A DNA stretch of 64,000 nt from Zunongwangia sp. ESRF-bin46. GTDB lineage: Bacteria; Bacteroidota; Bacteroidia; Flavobacteriales; Flavobacteriaceae. Of this stretch, positions 36,029-44,919 are shown one piece after another. The notes below the pieces were generated by a model. The model was not told where the DNA came from, made no database searches, and saw nothing but the letters and a program-made list of their open reading frames with translations. Position numbers and translations under genes: made by a program. Positions within the stretch are counted from its first letter, which is position 1. Each line of letters begins with the position of its first letter. Location: assembly GCA_002631855.1 (NCBI GenBank), contig NTLF01000013.1, positions 302,343-366,342 on the forward strand. The letters are read 5' to 3'.

Positions 36029-37654
36029 ATGAAGAAGCTACTTCTTTCCCTATTTTCAATTCTAACACCTTTATTAACATATGCCCAAGACGCTAGTACA
36101 TCAGCGAACATAGATGCTACTTTTAAAAAATATACTGGGTGGTTTGTAGATTTTATTTTTTATGAAATCCCATTTTCTGAAGAGTTTCAAATTCCATGGG
36201 TATTAATCGTACTTATAGGTGGAGCAACTTATTTTACAATTTATTTTAAGTTAATAAACTTTACAGGCTTTTGGACAGCAATTAAAGTAGTTCGGGGCAA
36301 ATATGAAGATATTGAAAAACATGGTGCCGATACTTTATATGGTGATTCTACACCAAATGAGGGTGAAAATATAATTGAGACCATTAGAGATGATAGTGCT
36401 GAAGGAGAGGTTTCGCATTTTCAGGCACTTACTGCAGCACTCTCTGCTACAGTAGGGTTAGGGAATATTGCCGGTGTAGCTGTAGCATTGTCCATAGGAG
36501 GACCTGGGGCAACATTCTGGATGATATTAGCTGGTCTTTTAGGGATGGCTTCAAAATTTGCTGAATGTACACTTGGTGTAAAATATAGAGATGTAGGGCC
36601 AGACGGGACTGTGTATGGAGGACCTATGTATTACTTGAAAAAAGGTTTAGGCGAAAAAGGAATGGGTGGACTAGGAAAAGTGCTTGCCGTCATTTTTTCA
36701 ATTTTTGTAATTGGTGGCTCTTTTGGAGGTGGAAATATGTTCCAAGCCAATCAAGCAGCCGCACAATTTGTACAGCTTTTTGAATTTTCAAACCCTAATG
36801 CAGGTTTGTATTTTGGATTAGGAATGGCAGTTTTAGTTGCCATTGTGATAATAGGAGGAATTAAAAGGATAGCATCTGTAACTGAAAAGATTGTTCCATT
36901 TATGGCTGGTGTTTACGTGTTGGCTGCAATTATAATATTAGTTGCAAACTATAATCACATAGGGGATGCTTTCGGACTTATTTATGAAGGTGCTTTCTCT
37001 GGCTTAGGAATAGCTGGTGGATTAATTGGTGTTATGATTCAAGGTATTCGTCGTGGAGCTTTCTCAAACGAAGCCGGAGTAGGGTCAGCTGCGATTGCAC
37101 ACTCTGCGGTTAGAACAAAATATCCTGCCAGTGAAGGTATTGTTGCACTTTTAGAACCTTTTGTAGATACAGTGGTAATTTGTACTATGACAGCCTTAGT
37201 AATTATTATTACAAATTATGAAGCAGGCTTTATGGAATACGGAACTGAAATTACCGAAGGTGTTGAAATAACCGCAACAGCATTCGATACGGTAATACCA
37301 CACTTCTCTATTGTGTTAACTATTGCTGTTATATTATTTGCATTCTCTACAATGATCTCTTGGTCATACTACGGTATGCAAGGTTGGAAGTACCTATTCG
37401 GGAAAGGAAAAATCACAGACATGGTTTACAAATTCTTATTCTTAATATTTGTAGTAGTAGGAGCATCAATAAGCCTTGGTTCTGTAATAGATTTTTCAGA
37501 TGCGATGATTTTTGCAATGGTGGTTCCTAATATTATTGGTGTAATACTATTAACACCTATAGTAAGAAAAGAACTTAAAAAGTATATGAAAGCAATAAAC
37601 AAAAAGGAAGATGCATTAGATAGTGGGGCAGAAGATCTCACAAATAAAATGTAA
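36029..37654 (+). CDS. Sodium:alanine symporter (AGCS family)
   Basis: This 541 aa inner-membrane protein has an N-terminal signal-like segment ending TYAQD and then about 11 membrane helices. It carries AGCS family motifs: ALSATVGLGNIAGVAVALSIGGPGATFWM (about 137-165), VKYRDVGPDGTVYGGPMYYLKKGLG, RRGAFSNEAGVGSAAIAHSA (about 338-357) and WSYYGMQGWKYLFG. It imports alanine or glycine with Na+. Flavobacterial members commonly carry an extended N-terminus. It lies 107 nt after the channel gene and 24 nt before the HhH gene. Confidence 0.92.
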   Translation: MKKLLLSLFSILTPLLTYAQDASTSANIDATFKKYTGWFVDFIFYEIPFSEEFQIPWVLIVLIGGATYFTIYFKLINFTGFWTAIKVVRGKYEDIEKHGADTLYGDSTPNEGENIIETIRDDSAEGEVSHFQALTAALSATVGLGNIAGVAVALSIGGPGATFWMILAGLLGMASKFAECTLGVKYRDVGPDGTVYGGPMYYLKKGLGEKGMGGLGKVLAVIFSIFVIGGSFGGGNMFQANQAAAQFVQLFEFSNPNAGLYFGLGMAVLVAIVIIGGIKRIASVTEKIVPFMAGVYVLAAIIILVANYNHIGDAFGLIYEGAFSGLGIAGGLIGVMIQGIRRGAFSNEAGVGSAAIAHSAVRTKYPASEGIVALLEPFVDTVVICTMTALVIIITNYEAGFMEYGTEITEGVEITATAFDTVIPHFSIVLTIAVILFAFSTMISWSYYGMQGWKYLFGKGKITDMVYKFLFLIFVVVGASISLGSVIDFSDAMIFAMVVPNIIGVILLTPIVRKELKKYMKAINKKEDALDSGAEDLTNKM

Positions 37655-37678
37655 TTTCCTCAATTTATAATTGGAGGA

Positions 37679-38554
37679 ATGAAAATTACGAAATCCCACT
37701 TCACGTTCAATAGGACTCAACGGAGTGGGATTTTATTATTAGTACTGCTTATACTTGGTTTAGTATGTATATACTATTTTGTAGATTTTTCTGAAAAGTC
37801 TACATTCGATACTTCTTCAGAAGAAATTACAGCATTACAACAAGAGTTAGATTCGTTACGTGTTTCTGAAATAGCAGCTAAGAAACCAAAAATCTATCCT
37901 TTTAATCCTAATTTTATAACTGACTATAAAGCATATACTTTGGGACTTTCTACTGAAGAATATGACCGTTTACAAAATTTCCAAAGTAAAGATCAATGGA
38001 TTAATTCTGTAGCAGACTTTAAGAAAGTAACAAAGGTTTCTGATTCTTTATTAGAAGAAATAAGTCCATATTTTAAGTTCCCAGCGTGGGTTACCAATCC
38101 AAAAGCGAAGAAGAAAAATTACAACAATTATAACACTGAAAGACACTTTGCTCAAAAAATAGATTTAAATAAGGCAACAAGGGAGCAATTGCAGCAGATA
38201 AGTGGAATAGGGGAGGCCTATAGCGACCGGATTATAAAATATAGGGAAACGCTTGGCGGATTCACAGCCGACCTACAGTTGTATAATGTATATGGCCTTG
38301 ATGCCGCTGTAGTAAAAAGAGCTTTGCTTCAGTTTACTGTTAAAACCCCAAAACAGATTGATAAAATGAATATCAATACTGCTTCGGCATCTGATATTGC
38401 AACCATTCCTAATATTTCATTTGAATTGGCAAAAAAGATCTGGGAATTTAGAAAACTACGGGAAACAATACAGGATATTTCAGAATTACAGAAAATTGAA
38501 GGGCTCTCAAAAAGCAAGTTACAGCTAATTCAGTTATATTTGTATGCTGATTAA
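37679..38554 (+). CDS. Helix-hairpin-helix protein, ComEA-like
   Basis: This 291 aa protein has an N-terminal membrane anchor (ILLLVLLILGLVCIYYFV, about 18-35), a middle region of about 100 residues, and paired HhH units. These are IDLNKATREQLQQISGIGEAYSDRIIKYRETLGGF (about 161-195), MNINTASASDIATIPNISFELAKKIWEFR and ISELQKIEGLSKSKLQLI. They are typical ComEA-like DNA-binding units. In other bacteria such a protein binds incoming DNA at the surface. No other competence gene is in view, so a role in uptake is only an inference. An imperfect hairpin (37658-37678) sits just before the ATG. Confidence 0.8.
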   Translation: MKITKSHFTFNRTQRSGILLLVLLILGLVCIYYFVDFSEKSTFDTSSEEITALQQELDSLRVSEIAAKKPKIYPFNPNFITDYKAYTLGLSTEEYDRLQNFQSKDQWINSVADFKKVTKVSDSLLEEISPYFKFPAWVTNPKAKKKNYNNYNTERHFAQKIDLNKATREQLQQISGIGEAYSDRIIKYRETLGGFTADLQLYNVYGLDAAVVKRALLQFTVKTPKQIDKMNINTASASDIATIPNISFELAKKIWEFRKLRETIQDISELQKIEGLSKSKLQLIQLYLYAD

Positions 38555-38629
38555 TCAATGATTTCTACAACTTGAAGTGCTGTGTTGTTACACATTTCAA
38601 AAAAATAATAAAAACCGAAACCACTATTT

Positions 38630-39796
38630 ATGAATAGCATGTATTTTACAGAAGAACACGATTTTTTTAGAAAAAGCTTTCAGGACTTTTTGCAAAAGGA
38701 AGTCGTACCACACATTGATAAGTGGGAAAAAACCGGAGATATAGAACGCTTTATTTGGAAAAAATTTGGTGAAATGGGCTATTTCGGCATTAACTACCCT
38801 GAAAAATATGGTGGATTGGACCTCGATCTTTTTTATACGGTAATTTTCCTGGAAGAGCTTCAGAAAATAAATTCTGGTGGTTTTGCAGCAGCGATGTGGG
38901 CCCACGCCTACTTGGCTCAAACGCATCTAAACAAAGAAGGAAACCACGAACAAAAAGAAAAATACCTTGCGCCAAGTATTGCAGGTGAAAAGATAGGTTG
39001 TCTCTGTATAACAGAACCCTTTGGTGGAAGTGATGTTGGCGGAATGCGAACCACAGCAGTGAAAAAAGGAGATAAGTATGTTGTCAACGGTTCTAAGACT
39101 TTTATAACTAATGGTGTGTATAGTGATTACCTAGTAGTCGCTGCGAAAACATCACCAGAGCTTGGTAATAAAGGCATCAGTATTTTTGTAATGGACCGGG
39201 ATACCAAAGGAATATCATCTACAAAACTGGATAAACTAGGTTGGAGAGCTAGTGATACAGGTGAAATAGCTTTTGATAATGTAGAAATTCCTGCCGAAAA
39301 CTTAATGGGGGAAGAAAACAAAGGCTTCCCTTATATTATGCAGCATTTTGCATTAGAACGTTTGATAATGGGTGTAAATGCTCACGCCCGTAGTGAATTT
39401 GCCCTAGAATATACCAAACAGTACATGAAAGACCGTGTTGCTTTTGGTAAATCTATTTCAAAGTTTCAGGCGCTCCGTCACAGAGTAGCGCAATTAACAA
39501 GCGAAGTTGAAGTTTGTAAAACGTTTAACTACGTAACCACAAAACGGCTTAACGATGGCGAATATGTAGTGAAAGAAGCCACGATGTCTAAGCTGATTTC
39601 CACTAAAGTTTCAGATGAGGTGATGTATGACTGTCTTCAATTTTTAGGAGGTTATGGTTATATGGAAGACTATCCATTGGCACGTTTAGCACGAGATAGT
39701 AGATTAGGACCTATTGGTGGGGGAACTTCAGAGATACTACGTGAAATTATTGCCAAAATGGTAATGGACGGCAAGGAATATAAACCGGCTACTTAA
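38630..39796 (+). CDS. Acyl-CoA dehydrogenase
   Basis: This 388 aa protein belongs to the flavin-dependent acyl-CoA dehydrogenase family. It shows CLCITEPFGGSDVGGMRTTA (FAD and substrate loop), GSKTFITNGVYSDYLVVAA and QFLGGYGYMEDYPLARLARDSRLGPIGGGTSEILREI. The usual medium-chain catalytic Glu before GTS is replaced by Gly. An alternative Glu (about 243) is seen in ALERLIMGV, the position used by isovaleryl- and long-chain dehydrogenases. It likely acts in fatty- or branched-chain acid degradation. The electron acceptor ETF is not in the window. Confidence 0.9.
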   Translation: MNSMYFTEEHDFFRKSFQDFLQKEVVPHIDKWEKTGDIERFIWKKFGEMGYFGINYPEKYGGLDLDLFYTVIFLEELQKINSGGFAAAMWAHAYLAQTHLNKEGNHEQKEKYLAPSIAGEKIGCLCITEPFGGSDVGGMRTTAVKKGDKYVVNGSKTFITNGVYSDYLVVAAKTSPELGNKGISIFVMDRDTKGISSTKLDKLGWRASDTGEIAFDNVEIPAENLMGEENKGFPYIMQHFALERLIMGVNAHARSEFALEYTKQYMKDRVAFGKSISKFQALRHRVAQLTSEVEVCKTFNYVTTKRLNDGEYVVKEATMSKLISTKVSDEVMYDCLQFLGGYGYMEDYPLARLARDSRLGPIGGGTSEILREIIAKMVMDGKEYKPAT

Positions 39797-39816
39797 TCTT
39801 TACTGAAACATCAATC

Positions 39817-41241
39817 ATGCGTTTTTCATTTCTAAAATATTTTTTTAGTGTAACTCTGTGCTTGTTAAGCTTGCAGCTATTTTCCCAAACAGAAATTAAA
39901 GGAAAAGTAGTTGATTTTACACAGCTATTACCCATTGAAAGTGCCAGTGTCTATGTGCAAAATTCAACCATTGGAACTATTACCAATACCGATGGGAAAT
40001 TTTCGTTGACTGTTCCTGAAAAGTATGTAAACGATACGCTCGTAATATCATCCATAGGTTTTAAGAGCTATAAAACCCCAGTTAAGGAATTTGATGGTTC
40101 TATGGATATTTTCTTGGAAGAAGATATCGCTTCGTTAGATGAAGTAATGATCATTGCTGAAACTAGGCCTAAAACAGGAAACGATATTGTGTTGCGAGCT
40201 ATCGAGGAATTACCTGATAATTTACCAGAACAGCCTTATCTGCAGAAAGGATTTTTAAGACATAAAGAGCGTAACAAAAAAGAGTTCAAATGGCTTATTG
40301 AAGCAGCATTGACCTTATACGATTCCAGTTATGCTTCCGGTGCTAAGGATAACCTGAAAGTAAACATAGACGAAATTAGAAAAAGTTATGACCTTAGAGA
40401 TGTGGATAGCCTGTTCGCTTATACATCGTATTTAAAGTACCACGAACATAAAGTAAATATAAAATCAAAGACACTTCGAAGAGATACTATTGAAACAGCC
40501 TCTTTGGTCAAAGCCATTAAATGGAACGACGAACGCGTAAACGGCTTGGATAAGTTGTTTAAAGGAAAGCTCAGTTTAATTAGAAATGCAAATGCCACTG
40601 GAGCACTTTTTGGGGAAGACGTGTTAAAAACACATCAATTTACGCTTGATACGGTTTTAGTGGATAATGACAGAAAACTATATAAAATTGAAATTTTAAA
40701 AGGTGAAGATTATGTTGGCCTGAATACCAAAAACATATATAATGAAGGATTTGAGCCAAAAGGGTGGCTCTATATTTATTGGGACAATTACGCTTTTAAA
40801 AAGGTAGAATATGAATTGGTAGCTGCTTCTACCGCACAAAAACGTAGAAGTAAAAGCCTTTTTGACACGTTGGTAAACCATAAACTAGAACTCACCTATA
40901 AAGAATACAACGATAAAATGTACCCTAGTTACATATACTATGAAACCCCAAAATTGGTACAGGTTGGAAACCGCTCATCCGACAAGATAGATGAAGAAAA
41001 AGCTCAAGCTGATAAAGAAGAACAGTTTTACTACACCGTACAAGAAATACTTTTTACTGAAATTGTTAAAGACCCATCATTGGTTCAACAGGCAAAACAA
41101 AACGATTGGTCTTCTGATATTTTTGTGTCCAGACCATATAACGCAACATTCTGGAAAAACTACAATGTATTGTTAGAGAGTAATGAAGAAGAGCAGCTCA
41201 TCCAAGATTTAAGCAAAAGGGCTTCGTTGTTTAAGCAGTAA
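39817..41241 (+). CDS. Secreted protein with CarboxypepD_reg-like N-terminal domain
   Basis: This 474 aa protein has a signal peptide (FFSVTLCLLSLQLFSQ) followed by a CarboxypepD_reg-like beta-sandwich: EIKGKVVDFTQLLPIESASVYVQNSTIGTITNTDGKFSL (about 26-64). The remaining 370 residues are beta-rich and unassigned, with EVMIIAETRPKTGNDIVLRAIEELPDN linking to a C-terminal part related to Bacteroidetes outer-membrane/periplasmic DUF5686-like proteins. The likely location is the outer membrane or periplasm. The function is unknown. It follows the acyl-CoA dehydrogenase by 20 nt. Confidence 0.72.
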   Translation: MRFSFLKYFFSVTLCLLSLQLFSQTEIKGKVVDFTQLLPIESASVYVQNSTIGTITNTDGKFSLTVPEKYVNDTLVISSIGFKSYKTPVKEFDGSMDIFLEEDIASLDEVMIIAETRPKTGNDIVLRAIEELPDNLPEQPYLQKGFLRHKERNKKEFKWLIEAALTLYDSSYASGAKDNLKVNIDEIRKSYDLRDVDSLFAYTSYLKYHEHKVNIKSKTLRRDTIETASLVKAIKWNDERVNGLDKLFKGKLSLIRNANATGALFGEDVLKTHQFTLDTVLVDNDRKLYKIEILKGEDYVGLNTKNIYNEGFEPKGWLYIYWDNYAFKKVEYELVAASTAQKRRSKSLFDTLVNHKLELTYKEYNDKMYPSYIYYETPKLVQVGNRSSDKIDEEKAQADKEEQFYYTVQEILFTEIVKDPSLVQQAKQNDWSSDIFVSRPYNATFWKNYNVLLESNEEEQLIQDLSKRASLFKQ

Positions 41242-41282
41242 AAAAATCGTAATTTGTAATTCGTCAATTTAAAATTTAATAG

Positions 41283-41290
41283 TATCTTTG
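41283..41290 (+). promoter_or_regulatory. Promoter -7 box of rpsU
   Basis: TATCTTTG matches TAnnTTTG, giving a leader of about 25 nt that holds the Shine-Dalgarno site. A TTTG at 41253-41256 is 26 nt upstream of the box, longer than typical. Confidence 0.5.
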
Positions 41291-41299
41291 CCGACCTAA

Positions 41300-41313
41300 A
41301 GAGAGGAGGTGAT
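41300..41313 (+). promoter_or_regulatory. Extended Shine-Dalgarno site of rpsU
   Basis: AGAGAGGAGGTGAT is complementary over 14 nt (one G-U pair) to the 3' end of 16S rRNA as known in Bacteroidetes. The spacing to ATG 41320 is 6 nt from its end. Other genes here show A-rich leaders with no such match. Confidence 0.85.
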
Positions 41314-41319
41314 GACACT

Positions 41320-41514
41320 ATGTTAATAATACCAGTAAAAGACGGCGAAAATATAGATAGAGCGTTAAAGCGTTTCAAGCGTAAGTTTGACCGTACAGGA
41401 ACGATGCGTCAGCTACGTAAAAGACAACAATTTACGAAGCCATCTGTTAAGCGCAGAGCGCAAATTCAAAAAGCCGAATACATTCAGCACTTAAGAGATC
41501 AGGAAGAAATTTAA
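41320..41514 (+). CDS. rpsU: 30S ribosomal protein bS21
   Basis: This 64 aa basic protein begins MLIIPVKDGENIDRALKRFK, the family pattern for bS21. It sits on the 30S platform near the 3' end of 16S rRNA. In Bacteroidetes, structural work on Flavobacterium ribosomes implicates bS21 (with bS18 and bS6) in hiding the anti-Shine-Dalgarno sequence. The gene has its own promoter box and a terminator at 41542-41574, and it has an exceptional Shine-Dalgarno site (41300-41313), which suggests translational autoregulation by bS21. Confidence 0.95.
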   Translation: MLIIPVKDGENIDRALKRFKRKFDRTGTMRQLRKRQQFTKPSVKRRAQIQKAEYIQHLRDQEEI

Positions 41515-41541
41515 CAAATTCCTTTCGATCAATAGTTATAT

Positions 41542-41574
41542 ATCCGTTGGAAACATTTTCCAGCGGATTTTTTT
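41542..41574 (+). terminator. Intrinsic terminator of rpsU
   Basis: ATCCGTTGGAAA (41542-41553) pairs with TTTCCAGCGGAT (41557-41568), with one T-G pair and a CAT loop. A run of T to 41574 follows. Confidence 0.9.
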
Positions 41575-41653
41575 ATGAAACAAATCCTCATTTTGGTTCT
41601 TTAAATCGAATTTCAGTATCTTCATAATCTACAATTCTGAACTTATAATTAAA

Positions 41654-42544
41654 ATGCCTTTTTCAGCCTTCATCGATTACCTTTCTTTGGAAAAAAAATA
41701 TTCCCCTCATACCGTTACAGCATATAAAAAAGATTTGGAAAGTTTTTTGGAATTTGCCTTAGCTGAATTTGAATACACTGAAATTGCTACGGTAAATTAT
41801 TCCGTTATCCGTAGTTGGATTATTGCACTGGTAAACAATGGTGTTTCTAATAGAAGTGTTAACCGTAAAATATCTTCCTTAAAAACCTATTACAAGTTTT
41901 TGCTGAAAACAAAGCAAATAGAAGTAAGTCCGTTGGTTAAGCATAGAGCTTTGAAAACTGCAAAAAAAGTACAAGTTCCTTTTTCAGAAAAAGAAATAAA
42001 CGAAGTGTTAGAGTTGCTTCAAGAAGCCGAAGGGTTTGAGGGTGTTCGCAATAAACTCATTGTCGAGCTTTTTTACACAACAGGAATGCGCCGGGCCGAA
42101 TTGGTAAATTTAAAAATGAGCTCTGTTTCTGAAGCATCAAAAACGATTAAGGTGTTGGGAAAGCGCAACAAAGAGCGTATTATACCCTTGTTAGCAACGG
42201 TAATCAAGACAATTGAGCAATACAAGGCTGAACGTTTAAAGTTGGAAAAGATAAAAGACAGTGATTATTTATTGTTGACCACAAAGGGCGTTAAAATATA
42301 TGAAACACTTGTCTATCGGGTGATAAATTCTTATTTTAGTACAGCGTCTGAAAAGGTGAAGAAAAGTCCGCATATTCTGCGGCACTCTTTCGCCACGCAT
42401 CTTTTAAACGAAGGTGCAGATTTAAACGCAGTAAAAGAGTTGTTGGGGCATTCCAGCTTAGCTTCTACACAAGTTTATACGCACAGTAGTATAGCAAGGC
42501 TAAAGGAAGTGTACCAAAACTCACATCCTCGCAACTCAAAATAA
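41654..42544 (+). CDS. xerC: Tyrosine recombinase XerC/XerD
   Basis: This 296 aa protein has an N-terminal SAM-like core-binding domain (AFIDYLSLEKKYSPHTVTAY). The catalytic domain shows all expected residues: Arg in TGMRRAELVNL (about 146), HILRHSFATH (about 240-249), the later His in LGHSSLASTQ, and the Tyr in VYTH (about 275). The length and the rpsU/hpf neighbourhood mark it as the chromosomal Xer recombinase that resolves chromosome dimers at dif, not a mobile-element integrase. The XerC versus XerD call cannot be made from this window. The start is ATG 41654. Confidence 0.88.
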   Translation: MPFSAFIDYLSLEKKYSPHTVTAYKKDLESFLEFALAEFEYTEIATVNYSVIRSWIIALVNNGVSNRSVNRKISSLKTYYKFLLKTKQIEVSPLVKHRALKTAKKVQVPFSEKEINEVLELLQEAEGFEGVRNKLIVELFYTTGMRRAELVNLKMSSVSEASKTIKVLGKRNKERIIPLLATVIKTIEQYKAERLKLEKIKDSDYLLLTTKGVKIYETLVYRVINSYFSTASEKVKKSPHILRHSFATHLLNEGADLNAVKELLGHSSLASTQVYTHSSIARLKEVYQNSHPRNSK

Positions 42545-42567
42545 GTATTAACTTTAAAACTTCGCTT

Positions 42568-42870
42568 ATGAAAGTAAATGTGCAAACTCCAAATTTTGTC
42601 GCAGATGGTAAGCTTATCAACTTTATTGAAAAGAAACTTTCCAAATTAGAACAATTTTATGACCGTATTATTTATGCCGATGTATTTTTAAAGGTTCAAA
42701 AAACCAGCGAAAAAGAAAATAAAAATGTAGAAATACTCTTGAGTATTCCCGGTGATGACCTCATTGCAAAAAAAGAGGCTAAGTCTTTTGAAGAAGGAAC
42801 AGATGAGTGTGTGCATGCTTTACAACGACAATTAAAAAAGAGAAAACAAAAACAAAGAGCATTTTCTTAA
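42568..42870 (+). CDS. hpf: Ribosome hibernation promoting factor (short HPF/YfiA)
   Basis: This 100 aa protein of the HPF/YfiA (S30AE) family starts MKVNVQTPNFVADGKLINFIEKKLSKLEQFYDRI and ends with a basic tail KKRKQKQRAFS. The length is that of the short form. It binds the decoding site of 30S in stationary phase and inactivates or dimerises ribosomes. It follows xerC by 23 nt in the same direction, just upstream of the tRNA-tuf region. Confidence 0.88.
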   Translation: MKVNVQTPNFVADGKLINFIEKKLSKLEQFYDRIIYADVFLKVQKTSEKENKNVEILLSIPGDDLIAKKEAKSFEEGTDECVHALQRQLKKRKQKQRAFS

Positions 42871-42910
42871 ACTTTTTTAGCAAAATATTTTTTTAAATAA
42901 TAAATTTATA

Positions 42911-42918
42911 TAAATTTG
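42911..42918 (+). promoter_or_regulatory. Candidate promoter -7 box before the tRNA cluster
   Basis: TAAATTTG matches TAnnTTTG, but a strong hairpin with a T run starts 2 nt later and no -33 TTG is visible. It could be a chance match. Confidence 0.3.
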
Positions 42919-42920
42919 CA

Positions 42921-42946
42921 GTCCGTTAGAAATAGCGGACTTTTTT
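42921..42946 (+). terminator. GAAA-tetraloop terminator after hpf / before tRNAs
   Basis: GTCCGTTA (42921-42928), a GAAA loop and TAGCGGAC (42933-42940) form an 8-bp stem with one T-G pair, followed by six T (42941-42946). It most likely ends the hpf transcript. Confidence 0.8.
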
Positions 42947-42980
42947 ATGCTGAATTTTTGACATAAAAAAGGGCTTCAAA

Positions 42981-43054
42981 GCCGATGTAGCTCAGCTGGC
43001 TAGAGCAGCTGATTTGTAATCAGCAGGTCGTGGGTTCGAGTCCCTCCATCGGCT
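42981..43054 (+). tRNA. tRNA-Thr (TGT)
   Basis: The 74-nt cloverleaf has acceptor GCCGATG/CATCGGC with discriminator T, and anticodon loop TTTGTAA with anticodon TGT at 43015-43017 (reads ACA). The T arm is GTGGGTTCGAGTCCCTC. CCA is not encoded. Confidence 0.96.
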
Positions 43055-43090
43055 CTTTGAAAAGCAAAAGAAATTAGTTCTTTTAAAATT

Positions 43091-43173
43091 GGGGAGATAC
43101 TCAAGCGGCCAACGAGGGCAGACTGTAAATCTGCTGTCTTTCGACTTCGCAGGTTCGAATCCTGCTCTCCCCA
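43091..43173 (+). tRNA. tRNA-Tyr (GTA)
   Basis: The 83-nt class II tRNA has acceptor GGGGAGA/TCTCCCC with discriminator A, anticodon loop CTGTAAA (anticodon GTA at 43125-43127) and a long variable arm. It reads TAC/TAT. Confidence 0.96.
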
Positions 43174-43298
43174 CTACGGTTTAAAATAATTTAAATCGTT
43201 TTTCTGAATTTACAAAGCAAATTTGCTGGGTGTAATTCATTAGTTGAGTTTTTTAAAATATTTAACTCAAACTATGTTCTAATAAATATTGAAATGTT

Positions 43299-43306
43299 TA
43301 TTTTTG
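43299..43306 (+). promoter_or_regulatory. Candidate promoter -7 box before tRNA-Gly
   Basis: TATTTTTG matches TAnnTTTG and lies 36 nt before the tRNA-Gly. The 168-nt gap upstream suggests a second promoter for the tRNA-Gly/tRNA-Thr/tuf part. No -33 TTG is apparent. Confidence 0.4.
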
Positions 43307-43341
43307 TACTCCTTTTTCAGAAAGTATAAAATAAAAATTAA

Positions 43342-43414
43342 GCGGGAGTAGCTCAGTTGGTAGAGCGTCAGCCTTCCAAGCTGAATGTCGCCGGTTCGAA
43401 CCCGGTCTCCCGCT
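43342..43414 (+). tRNA. tRNA-Gly (TCC)
   Basis: This is a 73-nt cloverleaf with acceptor GCGGGAG/CTCCCGC, discriminator T, and anticodon loop CTTCCAA with anticodon TCC at 43375-43377 (reads GGA/GGG). Confidence 0.95.
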
Positions 43415-43493
43415 CAATAAAGAAACAGTTGTTTTTAAAACATTTAGTGTTTTAGAAATGACTATTTTGAGTGGATGAGAAGTTTGCGCTGAG

Positions 43494-43545
43494 TTAAGTT
43501 GAAGTAAACTTAATTTTCGCTTAAAATTCCTGCGAAGGCAGGAAT
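43494..43545 (+). repeat. Two inverted repeats between tRNA-Gly and tRNA-Thr
   Basis: TTAAGTT/AACTTAA (43494-43513, 6-nt loop) is followed by ATTCCTGC-GAAG-GCAGGAAT (43526-43545), a perfect 8-bp stem with a GAAG loop. The second resembles dispersed palindromes of flavobacterial intergenic DNA and has a counterpart at 52009-52028. Confidence 0.7.
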
Positions 43546-43589
43546 CTCTTACATGGGTGTTGCCTGCGTGAGTAGATTCAACTCTTTAC

Positions 43590-43661
<72 letters not shown>

Positions 43662-43716
43662 CAACTTTGTTTAAAATTGAACACTAATATATAACTAAGA
43701 TTTAAATTAATACAAC

Positions 43717-44904
43717 ATGGCAAAAGAAACATACGATCGGTCGAAGCCTCACTTAAACATAGGTACAATTGGACACGTAGATCACGGAAAAACAACTTTG
43801 ACAGCTGCTATTACTAAAGTAATGGCTGATGCTGGTTATTCAGAAGCGAGTGCTTTTGATCAAATTGATAATGCCCCTGAAGAAAAAGAAAGAGGTATTA
43901 CAATTAACTCTTCACACGTAGAGTATCAAACAGCTAACCGTCACTACGCACACGTTGACTGTCCTGGTCACGCGGATTACGTAAAGAACATGGTAACTGG
44001 TGCTGCTCAAATGGACGGTGCTATCCTTGTGGTTGCTGCTACAGATGGACCAATGCCACAAACTCGTGAGCACATCCTTTTAGGACGTCAGGTTGGTATT
44101 CCTCGTATCGTTGTATTTATGAACAAAGTTGACTTAGTTGACGATGAGGAATTGTTAGAATTGGTAGAAATGGAAATTAGAGATTTACTTTCTTTCTACG
44201 AATATGATGGTGATAATGGCCCTGTTATTTCTGGTTCTGCTTTAGGAGCATTGAACGGAGAGCAAAAATGGTCTGATACTGTTTTGGAATTGATGGAAGC
44301 TGTTGATAGCTGGATTGAATTGCCAAAACGTGATGTAGATAAGGATTTCTTAATGCCAATCGAAGATGTATTCTCTATTACAGGTCGTGGTACTGTTGCA
44401 ACAGGTCGTATTGAAACTGGTGTAGCTAACACAGGTGATGGTGTTGATATTATTGGTATGGGTGCTGAAAAGCTAACCTCTACAATTACAGGTGTTGAGA
44501 TGTTCCGTAAAATTCTTGATAGAGGAGAAGCGGGTGATAACGTTGGTATCTTATTAAGAGGTATTGAAAAAGCTCAAATCTCTAGAGGTATGGTAATCTG
44601 TAAGCCAGGTTCTGTAACTCCTCACGCTAAATTTAAAGCAGAGGTTTATATCCTTAAAAAAGAAGAAGGTGGACGTCATACTCCATTCCATAACAACTAC
44701 CGTCCTCAGTTCTATGTGCGTACAACTGATGTTACAGGAACAATCAATCTTCCTGATGGTGTAGAAATGGTAATGCCTGGAGATAACCTTACTATTACTG
44801 TAGATCTTATCCAGCCTATCGCAATGAATGTTGGACTACGTTTCGCTATCCGTGAAGGTGGTAGAACTGTAGGTGCAGGTCAAGTAACTGAAATTATAGA
44901 CTAA
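43717..44904 (+). CDS. tuf: Elongation factor Tu
   Basis: EF-Tu delivers aminoacyl-tRNA to the ribosome. The protein is 395 aa and carries [10 protein letters not shown] (19-28), [13 protein letters not shown] and the NKVD motif. The C-terminal domain has [20 protein letters not shown]. The gene follows tRNA-Thr and is closed by a strong terminator (44920-44960), before tRNA-Trp. The ATG at 43717 is preceded by an A/T-rich leader (aatacaac), with no Shine-Dalgarno sequence. Confidence 0.98.
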   Translation: MAKETYDRSKPHLNIGTIGHVDHGKTTLTAAITKVMADAGYSEASAFDQIDNAPEEKERGITINSSHVEYQTANRHYAHVDCPGHADYVKNMVTGAAQMDGAILVVAATDGPMPQTREHILLGRQVGIPRIVVFMNKVDLVDDEELLELVEMEIRDLLSFYEYDGDNGPVISGSALGALNGEQKWSDTVLELMEAVDSWIELPKRDVDKDFLMPIEDVFSITGRGTVATGRIETGVANTGDGVDIIGMGAEKLTSTITGVEMFRKILDRGEAGDNVGILLRGIEKAQISRGMVICKPGSVTPHAKFKAEVYILKKEEGGRHTPFHNNYRPQFYVRTTDVTGTINLPDGVEMVMPGDNLTITVDLIQPIAMNVGLRFAIREGGRTVGAGQVTEIID

Positions 44905-44919
44905 TTAAATTAGTATAAT

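Noticed and set aside
37655..37680. Shine-Dalgarno GGAGG before the HhH gene
   Set aside because: It lies only 1-2 nt before the ATG and is part of an imperfect hairpin, so it cannot act as a normal ribosome site.
41654..42544. Tyrosine recombinase beside tRNA genes as sign of an integrated element
   Set aside because: Its length, rpsU/hpf neighbours and lack of att repeats or phage genes fit the chromosomal Xer recombinase.
42992..43174. Minus-strand frame of 60 codons with GFEPAKS and RDSNPRPADYKSAALA
   Set aside because: It is the antisense translation of tRNA-Thr and tRNA-Tyr; this exact type of protein is a well-known false annotation.
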